Source of the DNA: Rotaria sp. Silwood1
Lineage: Eukaryota > Rotifera > Eurotatoria > Philodinida > Philodinidae
Reading direction: 5' to 3'
NCBI GenBank assembly: GCA_905250075.1
Contig: CAJNOP010000856.1
Coordinates: 18,727 to 82,726, forward strand
DNA: 64,000 nt
Positions within the stretch are counted from its first letter, which is position 1. Each line of letters starts with the position of its first letter. Positions 10,978 through 22,095 of the stretch are shown here, in pieces. The position numbers were made by a program, and so were the translations under genes. The notes beneath the pieces are model-generated. The model had not been told where the DNA came from. It searched no databases and saw only the letters and a program-made list of their open reading frames with translations.

Positions 10978-13900
10978 CTTTAGGGATGCAAACATGACTC
11001 AAAACAAACCATGAGACAGACCCGCCTGTCACTGTAGCCGAGCAACCCTGCAGAGTATCGGCTGTTGGGGTATAAAGATAAGCATGCTTAGAATTTGGAT
11101 TTGGATACGTTTGCGTAATCGGGCCCGCCTTCGCAAATATGCAAGTGATCGAAACGAAGTATGTTATTGAGCCCGGGAGGACGAAATGCCAACCATAAGG
11201 ATCGCCGTTTGGAGATATTGGACAACTGCCAGTTCCAAACCCTGTACTTGTCGCACCAATATGACTCGACTTGAGGTTTAAAGTATAGGTTCCTAAAATT
11301 AAGATATTCTTGAAGTTTTTTCAATGACAAAAACTGAGAAAGTCATGAATAAAAGTAACAATATCAAAATGTTTCACACTTATGTCTAATCAGGATTTTT
11401 CTGAAACCTAACCCGTATAACTAACAATGGAGGAATTTTGTTAAGAAAATCTATTCTGAGAAAATAAAGTAATATTACAGCTGCAATCTTCTGTGACAAT
11501 TGAAATATTTTCAAACGTAGGACTTTAAAAGATCACTATTCTAGTCTTTGTCGGGATGTATCTGTCTATCATGGTGTTCTTTAGTTAGGGTGAATTAGTT
11601 TTTAGACATATCAAGGAACAATCTGTTTGAAGTCTCTTCAATCCTACAAGAACTTTTTGTTTCTCCCGAAACTTACATCACATATGCATATCCTATTATC
11701 ACCGTTAATGTATCTTTACTGTGGTTTTACTAAATTTTTGATTTACGACAAGGTGTCCACAGTAAAGTCAAATAAAGGTATTTATTTCGATATGATATTC
11801 TATGTATAAAGAGGTTCAATGATTCCTAGCCTGCACCAAAATTTTCACCCAAAACGAATGTCTGCTTTTTGACACATTCAACTTTCAAAAACTGCCCGCT
11901 TATAATAAATACGTCACACAAATGAAGCTATCATAGGTATTAAATATCTCTAGGAAGAAACATCAATTTTTACTTGAAAATTTTACTACATGCTAAGAAT
12001 CATGAGACCTCTTTATGAACCAAATACTGTACCGATATATCTTCATTTGACTCTGCTGTGGATACCTTGCCGTAAGTCAAAGATTTAGTAAAACGCCTCT
12101 AACTTCGGACAAGCAGTGTATGAGAAAGAATCCTGCTAAGGTTTTCTTAGTCTCACGGAGTCCTACTCATAGCCAAAATATGGAGTCGAACAGCGTTCGG
12201 CAGTCTTATATGTTTCCTCGTAAGACGAATTTCTTTTATGATTTTTCGTCTTATGTAATTTATCATGGTATCAGTCCTTAAAGTATGCAGCGACTTTCAT
12301 CTCTTTAATTTTCTTTGTCGAAACAGATTAGTTTTTTTGTACTACGAGCCGAATAGTTGGAATTTCGCCCATAATCTTCATTTTTTTCTTATCAATACTA
12401 AGATTTTCTGTAATATAAATATCATATTTGAAGTTAGCGTCGAGAAGTAAGCCAATCAAGAGATTAAAGGCTATATAAAGTTCAGACACATAATCGTCGA
12501 TCAAGTTGTTGACGCTCATTTCGAATATGACATTCATATTACATGAAATTTTAGCTTTCATGAGAAAAATTGAGAATTTCTAGCAACAGTCCAACTATTT
12601 GACAGATAGCTCAGAAAAAAAAAATTTTTTTTCAACAAAGAAAAAGAAAGAGAAGAAAAACGATGCTTACTTTTATGATTGTTAGCATGATGAATCGAAC
12701 GAGATAATCTGTTTGACTGCATTGAGTAACTGAAAAAACTAGATAGGAGTAGAAGAATTAGTCATCAACAATCTAGAGTAAGAGTAATTAGTGCCCAATA
12801 TTTATACAATATTTGAAGTAGAACTACTTTAATACTGTTTTCATACTCAGATTTTTATGCTGAGTCAGAAAAAAATATTTTCAAAAGCTTTCAAGAAAAG
12901 ACATCAACTTGAATTTCGAATTACGGGCTCTTTACCCAGACACAAAAAGCCTTATGGAAATAAAAGGTGAAAAGTAATCTAAAATTGCTGTCGTATCACC
13001 ACTGCAATAATTAGAAAGCAGATATGGCTATTTGAGGAGTTGATGTGACTTGGATAAGGTAAGAAAAATAAAGAATGACTCATAGTGGTATACCGATCGA
13101 TTCGGTTCGATTTGTCCGTTTAGAACGGTAACGTTAATCATAAGAAAGAGTCCTATTGGTTTCTCAGCTAGTATACAAACTGATAACTTTCGCAGCACTT
13201 GATTGATGGATTTTTGTGAGTCAATGTCAGTCTAAATATTCTATATGATGCAAAAAAAAATGATATGCTTTTATTGCTGAGTCTTTGCACAAAATGCGAA
13301 GAAATTGTTGAGCTCATAATTGGAAATTTGTCCACCGAAGCATTCATTAGTGGAAAAATTCACAGAAAAAAGACTAGTTAGTTCATGAATAACTCTCTTT
13401 ACTCAGAGAACAGTTTTGTTTCAATTCAATTTCAATTCAAAAGAGGCGATTATGCAAACAGTTTTGTCTAATCCATGGCAGCTCAGGTTTTTCGAAATGC
13501 TAGGTGGTACGTCGAAAATGACATGCTATAATACTTCATAAATATCTTTTAAATGACAAAACTACGCTATCAAGACATTTTGAATCCTTTGAAACATATG
13601 CACATCCTGATTTTTTGACTCAAAAAATTATCAGAAGTTAAAGCATTCAATATTCTTTAAATATTAGGCGCAGTTCGTTGATCAAACTATCTATTATAAT
13701 GTTATTCCAAAGGAAAATTGTAGATAACTCGATTTCTTTGGTTTTTGTGACACATTTAAGTTTTCAAAAATAATTAGCGAAAATGTTAGAACCAATGCAT
13801 GCAAAAACTTATAAAACACAAAACTGTTTACCTCCTCCTCCTACAGTGCGTTGAGATCCACGTCGTAGTCGTAATAAAGACTTTGATAATGAATGAATGC

Positions 13901-15070
13901 CTAAAACATAAAATGAATGATCGACATGGACAGCTGTTTTTCAGAGTATTTTTGCAAAAAAAAACTCGATTATTGTCTGAAAAATTCGCTCGATGATAAT
14001 CAATATAAAAAATAAATTGGTTTTCAAAAATCATGAATCAAGAAGTAAGATTTAGGAGATTATTTATACTACGTGGAAGCTGTTGCTCTGTAAAAAAAGT
14101 CTGATGGATGGATTAAGTCGCATGACAGAAGATATTTATCATTTGCAGATCTTCCTGAACAAGCTCATCTCTCTCTCGTAGTAATTTTAGATCTATCCGA
14201 AGATTTATTAAACGACACTCTTTTTATCATAATTAACTGTGTGTGAAGAATAAAATGGAAAAAATGGCTTTGAAACAATTGAAATTTCCTTTCAACAAGC
14301 TCAATACTTTCAACCACCGTAAATATAATCTTTTGGTGAAGGAGTCATAGTATGCTTTTCTTATCAGGATTCCTTTATTAGACATTTCTGTTAGCGGAAA
14401 ACTGATTTCTTGCATTATGTCTTTCCTCTCATACTCTATCTGAATCTCTCATAATAAGGGCTCCACAAACAGCATGATCTACTATTTTGGTGAAAGAGAG
14501 ATTCGACAAACCTGAGCTATATTCCGTCATAGCTTTCCCATTGCAGTTTTTAAGAAGAGCAGATATCAATAATAATATGCACACGATGAGAAGACCAAAC
14601 AAGAGTAACCCAAAGATTGTTCCGGTGCCGAAGAACATCGATTTAGTACGTGTTTTCCTAAAATAAAAACATAGAAAAGGTGCATAATTCACTTTTGGAT
14701 AATAGAAAACGAAAGCAGTATTAACGATGAGCTGATGAAGTATGATCTTTCAGTGAGAATAATTTTTCGACTGCTACTATGCTTATTTTATTGAATACTT
14801 CTCGAACTGTTCTAATATTATCGAAAAATCTTTAGCATAGGTCAAGAGATAATTAAAATAGTATTTATTGCATAGCTTGAGAGGTTCAGAAATTCAGTCG
14901 AAGTTACACTATTATGTAGATGGCTATGGCTAACTAAATGACTACTGCCCCGGTCGAGAAACGAATTCGCACTTGGAAATCTCTTCGTGTGATTAGTAGG
15001 CATTAGCACGTTAGTTATAATGTTGGTGAAAGAAACTTTGACAAACTTACAACTTGTCCATTATATCCAT
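10978..15070 (-). CDS. Signal-anchor protein with GWHFVLPG-type ectodomain (partial, spliced)
   Basis: Exons I propose: 15070-15051 (MDIMDK.., strong GTAAGT donor; tentative), 14657-14512, 13900-13832 and 11292-10978. The last ends in phase 1 at GTAAGT and must continue. Phases agree at all three junctions. Exon 2 encodes a basic flank then one membrane helix (FGLLLFGLLIVCILLLISAL), exon 3 a basic then Gly-rich linker, and exon 4 an ectodomain of about 105 residues. Its motifs are CPISPNGDPYGWHFVLPG, ITCIFAKAG, HAYLYTPTADTL and FVLSHVC, with four Cys. I recall the same motif order (GWHFVLPG, AY.YTP..DTL, LSH.C) from actinobacterial cell-surface proteins, so horizontal acquisition is possible. 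GC is raised in exon 4. Topology would be type II, with the ectodomain outside. Introns of 393, 611 and 2539 bp contain foldback repeats. The function is unknown. The terminal exon(s) are missing or lie across the N gap. Confidence 0.6.
11725..12093. repeat. Degenerate palindrome, centre about 11909
   Basis: The left arm from TTTTACTAAATTTTTGATTT (11725) and the reverse complement of the right arm ending at 12093 (TTTTACTAAATCTTTGACTT) match through CAAGGTGTCCACAG/CAAGGTATCCACAG. They also match through AGAGGTTCAATGATTCCTAG and AGAGGTCTCATGATTCTTAG. The arms span about 170 bp and it lies inside an intron of the signal-anchor gene. Confidence 0.85.
12352..12600. repeat. Degenerate palindrome, centre about 12476
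   Basis: AATAGTTGG at 12352 pairs with CCAACTATT at 12591. Further in, TGTAATATAAATATCATATT matches the reverse complement of the right arm (TGTAATATGAATGTCATATT), followed by AGCGTC on both sides. The facing small ORFs at 12265-12450 (+) and 12328-12561 (-) translate to similar peptides only because the DNA is palindromic. Confidence 0.8.
12605..13825. other. Intronic DNA, nothing recognised
   Basis: Part of the intron between the Gly-rich linker exon and the GWHFVLPG exon. It contains AT-rich single-copy sequence, with no coding frame or clear repeat. Confidence 0.4.
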
Positions 15071-15071
15071 A

Positions 15072-15528
15072 TCTTTTTCATATAATAATTCCATTGACAT
15101 TGCTTGCTATATTGATAATTCACAAATGTCACACACTTTGAAGTCAAAGTTGTTGGCTTGGTTTCTAAATAGAAGTAATAAATTTACATTTTAAAAAAAT
15201 CATTAAATCCAAAAATAAATTTTTTATTAATTTGAATTTAGAATAAACTTAAATTTTTTTTACATAGAAGGGAAAATTGATTTTGAATTATATATACAGG
15301 GTGTCTGACAAGGAGCTCCTTATTGTAAATCCTTGATTACTCTCAAACAACAAAAGATATCGTAACGATTTTTTCACTGTATTGAAGCATGTGCCATGGT
15401 ATTTTGTTGTAAATGAAATAAATCTATTGATCATTTGACTATTTAAGATCAAGTCCGAATTTCGTCTTGATGATATCCGGAAAAAACTCATTATTTTGAA
15501 TAGTTTATTATTCTTATACTAGAACCCT
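15072..15528. other. No supported gene
   Basis: AT-rich DNA. A TA-CAGGGTGTCTGACAA word at 15295 resembles a mariner terminal repeat, but I found no partner end nearby. Confidence 0.4.
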
Positions 15529-15529
15529 G

Positions 15530-15640
15530 GCGTGGGTGTGGATGTGCGCATAGATGTTGAGTGTACATATGGGTGTGTAAGTGGAGTTGTGATATGTGTT
15601 TGGACAATGCAAAAATATTTATCCACACCCACCCATCCCG
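15530..15640. repeat. GT-rich stem-loop
   Basis: GCGTGGGTGTGGATGTGCG at 15530 faces TTTATCCACACCCACCCATC at about 15620. The 12-base core GGGTGTGGAT pairs perfectly with ATCCACACCC. The loop also contains GT-rich words. On the minus strand the right arm reads GATGGGTGGGTGTGG, a possible splice-donor context. Confidence 0.7.
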
Positions 15641-15666
15641 AAGACCCGATAGACCCATTGAAAAAG

Positions 15667-16250
15667 TTCATCCCAGCAAAGCTTGCCAATTGATGAATTT
15701 GTAGTATTATGTAGCACGTTTCGAATCCCATCAAATGCGGTATATATGTTTGCAGTTAGAATTAAAAGAAGCCACAATAAATCGTATGGTTGCGAAAGAA
15801 CAAACAAACATTTTCTTAGATAGCATTTCAGTTATACTTGTCTCACGAACGATAGAGAGTATATGTGAATATAAAGGATTTCTTTATAATAAAAGGTTTG
15901 GCTCCAAAACTATTCTGTTGATCTCATGCAATTTTTGCTCGCATAGATTACTCGTACTTTTACATCATCTGCGACACTTTGATTCAAAAAGATTATTTTC
16001 TCAAAGCTAAATGTAAAATAGTTGATGTTGAAGAGCATCATCTACATAGATACAGTATTTAGTGTTTGTTGGAAACGTGTAAATGAGATGATATCTAGGA
16101 CAATGATTTTCCACCCTTTCGCAACCAAATGACTTATTGTTGCTTTTTTTAATTCTAACTGCAAACATACATCCCAATTTGATTGGATCCAAAGTTTGCT
16201 ACATAAAACTACAAATCTACTAATGGGCAGGCAAGCTGCGCTGGGATAAA
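15667..16250. repeat. Degenerate palindrome, centre about 15958
   Basis: The arms are about 190 bp. Matching words in the same order are TTCATCCCAGC/TTTATCCCAGC, AGCTTGCC, ATTTGTAGTATTATGTAGCA/ATTTGTAGTTTTATGTAGCA and GTTTGCAGTTAGAATTAAAA, then GGTTGCGAAAG. Facing ORFs at 15735-16010 (+) and 16042-16266 (-) share CLQLELK.ATI.. and VAK because of this. It may be an inverted duplication of a once-functional segment or a foldback element. Confidence 0.9.
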
Positions 16251-16254
16251 CCTT

Positions 16255-16523
16255 TGTGGAACTCACATATATTTTCGAAGAAAATAGTGAGTGTAAGTTT
16301 TAAAATCAAGGTTTCGCGGCTTCCCATCCCCTCCCCCCACTCATTACAGACCGTAGCAACTTCGCCAAAAAAAATTTCTGTTCGAAATATAGAGATAAAA
16401 GACACAGCATTTTCTGATAATCCATTATCTTTGGAAAAGAACTATTATCCTTTGGGGAATTTAAATATTGGGTATTTTGTGATTAGTAGAACGAAACCAA
16501 AGAAGATATGTGAGTTCCACATT
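16255..16523. mobile_element. Candidate short-TIR MITE
   Basis: TGTGGAACTCACATAT at about 16256 is repeated inverted as ATATGTGAGTTCCACA at about 16507. That gives 16 perfect bases and about 20 with one mismatch, enclosing about 235 bp. No target duplication is evident. It abuts the palindrome to the left. Confidence 0.5.
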
Positions 16524-16529
16524 TCAGTC

Positions 16530-17640
16530 CCAAAGGGGCTGCGCTAACAAGCTTTTTCGATGGCTTTATCACCTCTTTATATTGACACATAGTTCTAAAA
16601 GTTAGATTGGAAATTTTCAGGCCTATGAATAACATATTATTAAGTTGGCTTACTACTATTTAATGAAGATTTTCAATATAGTGATCAGGTCTTCGTTATT
16701 TCGACCAGATCTCTTGACGAATTCTTACAGAAGATAGCTGTGTCACTGGGCTTTTGCATAAGCAGTTGCACGAAAATCAATATATCGGCATGACCGAGAT
16801 AATATTGTCACAATATAATGACAGTGTTGAACTGATAACTTTAAAGAATATCAACGGTTTGAAGGCAGCATGATGCTCTCAATAGAAGTGCACTGACGGA
16901 AGCACATACTCAAAGTAGTAGCAGGAAATGATTGGCAACGATAGCATTCGAGAGTGGCTTTGCAGTAGTTAATCTCTACCGCTCACTTCGTGCAACAATT
17001 TGAAAAGTTTTCTTTACAAGAGAAACAATCGTGGCAATACACAAATAATACTATACAAAACTATTGATTCTGCTTGAGTACCTAATATCTGTTCGATACT
17101 CATGAGCATAAAGGCTTTCCGAAGATATTCCACTTTTGAAAGACATACACTTACTCGTTGAATTCAGGAGAAATATTGTATGTCCACCACCAGAATAATA
17201 TCGCAACCTATCGAAGTTATTATATGAGTGAGAATATAGCACGATATTGACTATATATACATCAAGAAGTAACTTGTGATTTTGCGCCTACGCATATAAA
17301 TGCATATTCACAAAACATGATTCATTAATCCTATACTGTGTTGGTTTCATACAAATATTACCGTCGTTTTGCTTGCGCTGTCTCTCGCCCTTGACATCGA
17401 TTAATCAATAACAATGAAGAGTCGATTGAATATTCACTAAGAGGTGCACAATACCAAATAGTAGCGTATTTTGTTTTACCAATTGCACAGGACGGACAAA
17501 ATATTCTGTTTTCACTATCTATCGTTGCTCTCTTCAACGCATAATCTGTATCAAATTCAAACTCAAACTATATTTTCACACATAAACAAGGCTAGTCAAT
17601 TTCATCTACAACTGTATCGCTTTTTCAGTTCGATCTCCGG
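16530..17640. other. No supported gene
   Basis: Mixed sequence of somewhat higher GC. On the minus strand a short start-like frame (MSRARDSASKTT) before a GTAATA donor at about 17400-17363 is visible. On the plus strand the same bases read a short hydrophobic run. Neither could be linked to other exons. Confidence 0.35.
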
Positions 17641-17652
17641 TTTTTAACACAG

Positions 17653-17781
17653 CCGCGGTAACCGTCATGATTCCAATAACAATCCGTTGCCTGTACTGAT
17701 TTCACTTGCGGTCCTTAGCCTCGTGCTGCTTTCAATAAAGATCCTGGTATATGTTCAGGCATCGGTTTCTGAATATCGAAT
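17653..17781 (+). CDS. Possible transmembrane exon of an unknown gene
   Basis: The exon is bounded by an acceptor (GGTTTTTAACACAG) and a strong donor (AT|GTGAGTGTGAG). The open frame of 42 codons starts RGNRHDSNNNPLP, then a clean hydrophobic helix (VLISLAVLSLVLLSIKILVY) and VQASVSEYR. GC is well above the local level. The minus strand over the same bases also reads long (MPEHIPGSLLKAAR.. and CYWNHDGYRGCVK) but is broken by TAA, so I prefer the plus strand. No adjoining exons were found. Confidence 0.4.
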
Positions 17782-20030
17782 GTGAGTGTGAGTGTGTGTG
17801 TAGATGTAGTGAAAACTCTAATTCACACGTTCATATGCATCGAGTTCTTATCTAAATCATCTATGTGCAAGACATCACCAACTTTTCAATATTTTTCTAA
17901 GGAAATCAATTGATTGAGCATGAAATAATGGTACCATTTCGAATAACTTTGTGCAATGATCGAAATAAGATTTAACATAATCTAAATAAATATTATTGGC
18001 ATAATAATTGTTGTACGGCTTTTGATGTAGTTTGATGATCAGCAATTTTATTGTGTATGACAGTTATATTGCAATTTCAGCTTTTAGAATATAAATGTGA
18101 GCCTTTGGTTGAAGGGATAGAATATTAAACTCTCATGTCGCTGTATATAACTCAGACAAAATAACATAGGCTTTACGGACATAGCCTGTTACATAAAATG
18201 AGAGTTTATGTAAAAGATGACCTATCGTAAATGGTCTTTGTAATATTGAAATAAATTTCACTAATTTAATCATTACAATAGTTTAGTTTGAAAGAGAATA
18301 AAACACTCTTAATTTACAGCCAAAGATAATTATTTATATAATGATAAAAAATGAGAAATAATTCAGAAGAAAAAACTTAATAATAACAATAACAAAAACA
18401 AAAGAGAGCAAAAAAACCAAAGAAAGAACATCAAAGAGTATGAAGAAAACCAAGCTAGAATACTCTTTTATATAAGCATGAGATTTTATTTTCTAGACAT
18501 CTTCCTTAATTTTTTTTCTTTCTGATTTCTTCTAGCTTAGTATCAGTCGAAATAAACCGATTAGCAAGAATGGTGCAATTAATGAATTAGTTTCCGTCAA
18601 TATCTTTAACATAGTAATTACAATCTAAATTTTCTCAAGGACAAAAAAATACTCTTTTTTCGATTGTTTTTTTAGTCTCTCTTGTATGATTGCATACATA
18701 CATTCGTATGTCTTTGTATAGGTAAGAGAGCTAAGTATATTTTTACACACATATTATATTGTATATACGTATTATTTTGTTTTCTTTTGTAATTATTTAT
18801 AAATGACAGGTTTTTCATGATATTGAGAGAGAATGCAAACAACAATCGGACGAAGAAAAATATCTTTTTTTGCTTGCTGATGTTTTAGAATTTAAGTATG
18901 TCTCAACGTGTCTTTTTGAAGGTCTTTCGTTATTTATCTATTATAGTTAATTGAATGTAAAATGTTAGCGGTGTGAAAATAAGACCAAATGTTCAATAAA
19001 AATAGATCGGTCAATTGAATTCGAAATTGCATTAACGATCATCTTGTTTCTATCACAATATCTTCGATAAAAAGAAAACAACTATGCTTTGAATCGATTA
19101 TCAGGTTTTTGATGGAATTACGCTGATTCTCATTCAAAAACTTTGAAAGGTGTACAATAAGAATTCTAGAAGTTACAATGGAAGTATTGTCAATTGTGTT
19201 TTCTTCTGCAACATTTGTTACTCAATAAAATATCATATTTTTTGAAAATATTGTCTTTTTAATCTCAGAAATCACTGCTTCAAAAGAAAATATATCTGAG
19301 CTTTATCATTGTCCGTACACTAGCTCATAGTGCTTCTTTTCATACAACGAAGAGGCATAATATTCAGAATATATCAACTGAAAGTTAAAATTAAAAACCA
19401 TCTTTTTTTTGTCATCTGATGTCGTAAATATGCTATGCACATAAAAAAACAACGTGCTGTATCATCACATTTTTTCTTTCTCATTCTTTATTCAAACAGG
19501 TATTGTTAATGTGTTTTTGATTGATACAATTTGAATTATTCTTGACAGTTGCAATGATCATATGTCTCATTATCTACCATTTTAAATTGTAATCAACGAA
19601 AAAGAAAATAATGTGTGCTACACAAACAAACCATCTATCGATAAAAATAACACGCTTCTTTTGCATCAAACATTCTTATGCAAAAGGTTATCGAGATTGT
19701 TTTTTGGTATTTACTAAATTTTCTTCGGTATTTTACATTTTTTTTTCAATATAATGTGGTCTAAAAGTATAATATTTTTCATCAGATTAATTGGAAGAAT
19801 TAATTCTAACAGTGTGCTTTGAAGAACGTCTGTTGATAAATGTTTTAGAGTTGTCATCGTCATAAATAATTGTTCACACATAATTTTCCTCGACAAAAAT
19901 GTCCTTGAACAATGATCCCTCGTATGACAAAGTGCTCAATCTCAGCTGCTGCTTTTCAGATATATTAGTAGTGAAACATGGACTGATGAAATAAAAAAAA
20001 AATGTCGGAAATGCAAAATCAAACCAGAGT
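17782..20030. other. Long AT-rich region without a supported gene
   Basis: It begins with a GT microsatellite-like run (17782-17812) after the donor above. The rest is AT-rich with many A and T runs. The short ORF at 19714-19896 has no coding character. Confidence 0.45.
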
Positions 20031-21090
20031 TTTTTTTTCTTTACATTTAAAAACTGTGTGTTTCCGATTCAATGCGAATTATTGAATATAGAAAAGTCGT
20101 TTATGAGATTATTCAGTTATAGCATGATCATAATACAAGCGCCATAAGAGTAGAGGGATCTAAAATTTAGACAAGCATTTTGTGATGCTATTGAGTTTTA
20201 TTAAAGAAGCGATACAACTGACTTTTGTACTTTATAAGAATGGTTAAGGGTTGTACTGCAGAAGTGCAGCTCGGTTTTTTTTAGAGAATTTATTCAATTA
20301 GTGACACAAATGTTTTTTTTTATTGAAACTCATGCTTATATCTGACTGCTTCCCTGAAGTATCAGTCCAGTACTCAAAACAAACATATTTTGAATCAGCA
20401 CAGCAAACAGCCAACGTATGAGTATTGAGAAATATTTTTAGAAGCTTTATTTTCCTTCTAAAATTTCTCACTGGTTTGCTTCAGATGTTGAGTCAAGAAG
20501 TCAATTTACTTGAAAATGTTATTATAACTGTGTGAGATGCTTGCAAGTTCCAATCAGAAAGATGAGTAGTAACCAATAACAGTATTTTGAGCCAACTGAG
20601 TTTTCAACTCAACGCCTGAAGCGAACCAGTGGGAAATTTTGAAGGAAAATAAAGCTTCTAAAGTTATTTCTCAATACCTATTCGTCAAATATTTGCTGTT
20701 ATGATTCCGAATATACATTTGTTTTGGGTACGAGAATAAGTTAGGTGGAGACAACCAGATATAGATTCAGAAAAAGCTTCTTCTGTGATGAGTTTCAATA
20801 ACAACCAATTTCATCACCAAGTAAATAAATTCTCGAAAAACCCGAGCAATAATTTTGTAGTGTAACCCTTAGCAGTTCTTATGAAATATAATAATCACTT
20901 GTATTACTTTGTAAATAGAACTAGATACTATTATAAAATGCTTGTCAAAACTTTAAACTCCTCTTCCCTTGTAATGCCTGAATAATGATCCTGCTATCAC
21001 TGAATAGTCTCATAAATGACTTTTCTATATTTAGTATTTCACGCTGAATCTAAAAAAAAGTTGTCAGATTTGAAGAAACCAAAAAAAAAG
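20030..21090. repeat. Large degenerate palindrome (about 1.06 kb), centre about 20560
   Basis: The two arms, about 500 bp each, align over nearly their whole length at roughly 70-75 percent by eye. Anchors from outside in: AATATAGAAAAGTCGTTTAT with ATTCAGTTATAGCA, then GACAAGCATTTT, TAAGAATGGTTAAGGGTT, AGAATTTATT, TATTGAAACTCAT, TACTCAAAACAAAC, TATTGAGAAAT, and TTAGAAGCTTTATTTTCCTT. Each recurs as reverse complement in mirror order between 20570 and 21050. Substitutions are scattered through both arms, so the structure is old. No coding frame or target duplication was identified. Confidence 0.92.
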
Positions 21091-21094
21091 TATC

Positions 21095-22090
21095 ATTCTA
21101 CTTTTCATGATCAATAGGTCATTGTAAGAATCTGAAGGTTTTTCTCTGGAAATTCATGTTAAAGAAAAAGTGAAATCATGTATATCATTAATCAACTTCT
21201 CACACTATATTTAACCATGTATCTGAGACAATATTTCATAAAATAATCAATGAAGTTTAATATCATTAATTTTTTCTCTCTTGTATCCATTAAACTATCA
21301 TCTAATCTTTCTATTATTTAGAGAATCTAGCAAAAAGTATAATCATAACGATGTCAAAATAATTACCAACATCCATCATACCATCTGTACATGAAAGCCA
21401 AAGAAAAGATTAAATAACACAGCATTTGAATAATATTGTTCATAAGATTGACAATTTCTGTTTCTTTAGTTTTTTTTCTGGATGTGAGTATGGATCTTCT
21501 TCACTGACACTTAAATCCATACCCACATTTATTAAGTCTCGTTATATAAAATGGCCTATTCTTAATTCTAGTTCCAAGCCTGGTGAGAATACTATGGTAG
21601 AAATATTCTAAAACAGTACGCTCTGTTGTAGAATACATTTAACATTTTATTTTGCTGCTTCTTATTATCTTGGTGCTCTTCTACCTTTTCTTCTAGTGTT
21701 CTTTTGTGCATTATGAAATTCTTCTTTCTTAGTTCTTTTATTCATTTTTTATTAATAATTCAGATAAACTTGATTTTTGGCAAGTAGCGAAGTAGCTAGG
21801 ATAGATATCTCTTTTCAAGAAAAGTATTGCCAATTTATTCAGAAACTGATGACAACAGTATTAGTGAAGCATTGTATTCTTTTAAAAAAATCCATTCTAT
21901 TCAGAATTAGGGCTTCGGTAAAAATGCAATATACACAGGACTGTATCGTTCCGAAACGAAGGAATTTTTTTCTTTTAACAGAGTACAGCAAAAGATTCTT
22001 ATGAGAATGAAAAATTCATTGAGAGTTTCAGTCAAATAAAAGCCATATCAATATAATAATGTTCATGAAAATAATTCTGTATTTTTCAAA
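21095..22090. other. 3' flank of the kelch gene, no gene seen
   Basis: AT-rich sequence downstream of the kelch stop codon. It contains the stem-loop at 21480-21530. The ORFs at 21426-21611 and 21777-22004 have no recognisable features. Confidence 0.45.
21480..21530. repeat. GT-rich stem-loop
   Basis: GGATGTGAGTATGGAT (21480-21495) pairs with ATCCATACCCACATTT (21515-21530), about 14 of 16 positions, with a 19-base loop. It belongs to the same family as the stem-loops at 10.5, 15.6, 28.7, 31.6, 32.8 and 52.7 kb. Confidence 0.8.
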
Positions 22091-22095
22091 TTCAA

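Noticed and set aside
12265-12561. Facing ORFs with similar peptides
   Set aside because: Similarity is explained by the palindrome centred at 12476.
15295-15312. Mariner-like end TA-CAGGGTGTCTGACAA
   Set aside because: No matching inverted end was found within a few kilobases.
17600-17790. Minus-strand frame with MPEHIPGSLLKAAR and CYWNHDGYRGCVK
   Set aside because: Interrupted by an in-frame TAA. The plus-strand reading has a membrane helix and clean splice borders, so it is preferred.
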